NCBI GenBank assembly: GCA_964412235.1
Contig: CAYPNT010000005.1
Location: 6,870 to 70,869 of the forward strand
From: JAYZQT01 sp964412235
Lineage (GTDB): Bacteria; Pseudomonadota; Alphaproteobacteria; MPNO01; UBA830
DNA length: 64,000 nucleotides
Reading direction: 5' to 3'
A program made the position numbers and the translations under genes. Positions 61,924 through 64,000 of the stretch are shown here, one piece after another (position 1 is the first letter of the stretch; each line of letters starts with the position of its first letter). The notes beneath the pieces were generated by a model that worked only from the letters and a program-made list of their open reading frames with translations, searched no databases and had not been told where the DNA came from.

Positions 61924-63264
61924 ATGACGTATGAAGGACCGGCAATAGATTTGTCTGACCGCTTTGACGACCGAGCAGAACGCGATTGTGAGTTTCGGGT
62001 CCACCGATCGGTGTTCGACGATCCAGAAATTTATGCTGCGGAATTGGAATTATGCTTTGAACAATTCTGGAATTTTCTCTGTCATGAAAGTCAAGTTTCT
62101 CAAGCGGGTGACTACTACGCGACTTATATTGGAAGTCAGCCGGTTTACGTTCATCGCCAAGAAGATGGGTCCCTAAAGGCTTTTCTAAACGCCTGTGCTC
62201 ACCGTGGTGCTATTATTACGCCCTTCAAACAAGGTAATGCGAAGACTATTACCTGCCGTTTTCACGGTTGGAGTTATAAATGTTCCGGAGAGTGTATCGG
62301 CATCAAAAATGAAGAGGGTGGTTACGGTAGCGGTTTCGACCGCAATCACTACAATCTCGTCGAAATTGCCCAACTAGAATCGTACCGTGGATTTGTTTTT
62401 GGTGCCTTGGTGGATAGCGTTCCCGCTCTGGAACAGCACCTCGGTGAAGCTAGGTTTTTCATTGATTTGTTCGCAGACCAATCCCCGGACGGGATGGAAA
62501 TTATTAAAGGCTCTCAAACTTACGTTTGTGGCCATGATTGGAAAGTCCAGGCAGATAACGTGACGGACGGCTACCACGTTTCCACCGTACATCGAAACTT
62601 TATGAATACGATACTAGCCCGCGAGGAAAGAGAGAAACCGGAAGGAATGCTTAAAACCGAAGTGGGTCGCATCAAGGGCGGTGTTAAGAACGGTATGTAC
62701 TATTTAGGAAACGGCCACATGTGTATTTGGGCGGATCGCTCTACACCGGAGGGCGCTCCAATTGCCCCGGCAACTGATTGGATAGAACAGGAATTTGATG
62801 ATATTAAGGCTCATTGGATGCTTCGACGGGGAAGAAATATTATCATATTTCCCAATTTGGTGCTTAACGACCTAGCCTCTAGTCATCTGCGAACTCATAG
62901 ACCGTTAGGCCCCGGTCGTTGTGAAGTAACAATATGGTGTATTGCCCCTAAAAATGAGCCTGCAGAAGCCCGTTTTGCTCGCTTGCGTAAGTTTGAGGAT
63001 TTCTTTTTAGTTTCCGGACTTTCTACGTCAGATGATGTTGTGTCACTTGATACGGCCCAAGAGGGATTCGCCGGTGCTGAGGCCGGCTGGAACAATTATG
63101 ATCGAGGTCTAAAAACAATGAGGGCGGGACCAGATGCGGAAGCAAAGAAAGCAGGCATTAACCCCGAACTTCATTGTGCGAGTTGGGATCACGAGGCAGC
63201 TTTTGTCGGCTGGTATCGTCACTGGAGGGCTGTAATAGAGGAAGGCACCGGCGGAGGGACGTGA
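61924..63264 (+). CDS. Rieske non-heme iron oxygenase, alpha subunit
   Basis: A 446-residue ring-hydroxylating oxygenase. The Rieske motif is C91-x-H93 (ACAHRGA) and C111-x2-H114 (CRFHGWSYKC). The mononuclear iron site is D215 (bridging), H218 and H223 in DNVTDGYHVSTVH. ATG 61924 is preferred over 61909 because GGGGTGA at 61913-61919 lies five bases upstream. It needs a ferredoxin reductase, not seen here, and lacks an adjacent beta subunit, so it is probably an alpha-only enzyme. Substrate unknown; benzoate- or anthranilate-type acids are typical. Confidence 0.9.
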   Translation: MTYEGPAIDLSDRFDDRAERDCEFRVHRSVFDDPEIYAAELELCFEQFWNFLCHESQVSQAGDYYATYIGSQPVYVHRQEDGSLKAFLNACAHRGAIITPFKQGNAKTITCRFHGWSYKCSGECIGIKNEEGGYGSGFDRNHYNLVEIAQLESYRGFVFGALVDSVPALEQHLGEARFFIDLFADQSPDGMEIIKGSQTYVCGHDWKVQADNVTDGYHVSTVHRNFMNTILAREEREKPEGMLKTEVGRIKGGVKNGMYYLGNGHMCIWADRSTPEGAPIAPATDWIEQEFDDIKAHWMLRRGRNIIIFPNLVLNDLASSHLRTHRPLGPGRCEVTIWCIAPKNEPAEARFARLRKFEDFFLVSGLSTSDDVVSLDTAQEGFAGAEAGWNNYDRGLKTMRAGPDAEAKKAGINPELHCASWDHEAAFVGWYRHWRAVIEEGTGGGT

Positions 63265-63356
63265 GCTTTATATCAAATTGTGAGGTATCTTCCGGACAGT
63301 TTCCGCACACATAAATGCTCTAGCTGCGTATACGTATATGTGTAATCGCTCCAGGG

Positions 63357-64000
63357 TCACAATCGCTTGTTTATCCAACCATGCATTATTTTGAAAACAT
63401 CTTCGTGTATCCCATTCATTCCGTGATGAGAACGGGCTCCGCATAATGAATGTCTTGTCTGCCTTCTGGCCCCCACACCTCCGGTTACTTTGACTATTGT
63501 TTTATCCTTTACTTTCGCTAAGGCCCCTGAAAAATCCTCCAACATTGACAGAGATTTCGAGGAGGAACAGCCGTCATTTCCGTGAATCACCATTAAAAAC
63601 GCAGACGTCGCGTTTTTTATCGGTGGGTCAAAGACGGTCCCATCGTGGGTGCTTGATGTTGATGTCGACAGCAGAATTGTCCCTCTGATTCCCGCTCCTA
63701 GTCGTGCCGCGACGTTAGTGGACCGGATGGTTCCTCTGCTCATGCCCCCGATAAACACACGTAAACATTTTGGGTTTTCTTTAGCGATAATTTTGTTAAT
63801 TGCGGTGGCGTAGTCCTCTGATGAACTACTGTGATCGACATCGGGGCAATTGGGCAGGATTACCTTGAGGTTGTTTTCTGTCCAGGCAGGAATTCCTTGG
63901 ATCATTATGCTGGGGTGAAACGGAGAAGGGCCACCGTTTGCGATCAAGTCTTCCTCCGATTGAATAGGCCCTCGTTGACCAAACAAGCAGCCAGCACTTC
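63357..64000 (-). CDS. Alpha/beta hydrolase-like protein (5' end beyond the window)
   Basis: The frame stays open to the right edge, so the N-terminus is missing. The visible 213 residues show IGGMSRGTIRS, a G-x-S-x-G nucleophile elbow, DVDHSSSSEDYATAINKI before it, MVIHGNDGCSSSKS as the likely acid-containing loop, and SHHGMNGIHEDVFKIMHGWI at the end with the probable catalytic His. The first visible residues read S-A-G-C; a lipobox is conceivable but the usual Leu at -3 is Ser. Substrate unknown. Confidence 0.6.
   Translation of the reverse strand, partial: SAGCLFGQRGPIQSEEDLIANGGPSPFHPSIMIQGIPAWTENNLKVILPNCPDVDHSSSSEDYATAINKIIAKENPKCLRVFIGGMSRGTIRSTNVAARLGAGIRGTILLSTSTSSTHDGTVFDPPIKNATSAFLMVIHGNDGCSSSKSLSMLEDFSGALAKVKDKTIVKVTGGVGARRQTRHSLCGARSHHGMNGIHEDVFKIMHGWINKRL

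Noticed and set aside
1..64000. tRNA, rRNA, CRISPR array, insertion sequence or prophage
   Set aside because: No tRNA-like T-loop, direct-repeat array, transposase or phage protein was found by reading the intergenic gaps and gene list.

Overview
This window is a gene-dense piece of a bacterial chromosome with about 60 protein-coding genes and no rRNA, tRNA, CRISPR array, phage or insertion sequence that I could see. The gene families point to an uncultured, probably marine or free-living alphaproteobacterium with a broad catabolic lifestyle: luciferase-like flavin monooxygenases, MmgE/PrpD, EamA transporters, CoxL/M/S-type molybdenum hydroxylases, UbiD-like decarboxylases, and queA-tgt-queG in one operon. 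The lineage is an inference from gene content, not from a marker gene.

Layout. 1-209: the last 68 codons of a CocE/NonD-type hydrolase. 461-1141: a bacterial iodothyronine-deiodinase-like selenoprotein with an in-frame UGA at 749-751 and a SECIS-like hairpin at 766-782; a naive gene caller splits it in two. 1279-7880: FAD oxidoreductase, luciferase-like monooxygenase, 2OG-Fe(II) oxygenase, MFS carrier, dienelactone hydrolase and CmcJ/NvfI-like oxidoreductase. 8168-16635: a catabolic block. It holds a UbiD-PPOX-split ThDP enzyme operon, an Ldh-type dehydrogenase, and a meta-cleavage-like set (alpha/beta hydrolase, HsaA-like hydroxylase, FAH-family hydrolase, extradiol dioxygenase). 16683-22926: MmgE/PrpD, then a complete Liv-type ABC importer with a strong hairpin terminator or attenuator after the binding-protein gene. 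23096-28209: EamA carrier, esterase, YgjP-like metalloprotease, MFS carrier and a second luciferase-like enzyme. 28363-34916: tRNA modification, with queA, tgt, queG and dusA, then arsC-like and a YhhQ-type queuosine-precursor transporter.

34919-40934: a molybdenum hydroxylase locus with two paralogous large subunits and only one FAD and one 2Fe-2S subunit. 41093-47822: NtaA-type monooxygenase, class V aminotransferase, a ferredoxin-like protein, an ORFan, an alpha/beta hydrolase, and a two-gene unit of a ferritin-like protein plus a short cytoplasmic reductive-dehalogenase-like protein. 48241-51641: an NMT1-like protein without signal peptide, a TauD/TfdA oxygenase and a GMC oxidoreductase. 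51644-55103: MDR oxidoreductase, second UbiD and a GST. 55100-57959: three tandem EamA carriers. 57991-63264: MarR regulator divergent from an HpaB-type monooxygenase, then an acyl-CoA ligase divergent from a Rieske oxygenase. The right edge holds a truncated alpha/beta hydrolase.

The most notable items are the Sec-containing deiodinase-like protein with two mutually exclusive hairpins at its UGA, the reductive-dehalogenase-like/ferritin-like pair, the two-large-subunit molybdenum hydroxylase, and the UbiD-split-ThDP operon. Together they suggest, without proving, metabolism of halogenated and aromatic organic matter. All functions are read from motifs and context; no database search was run.
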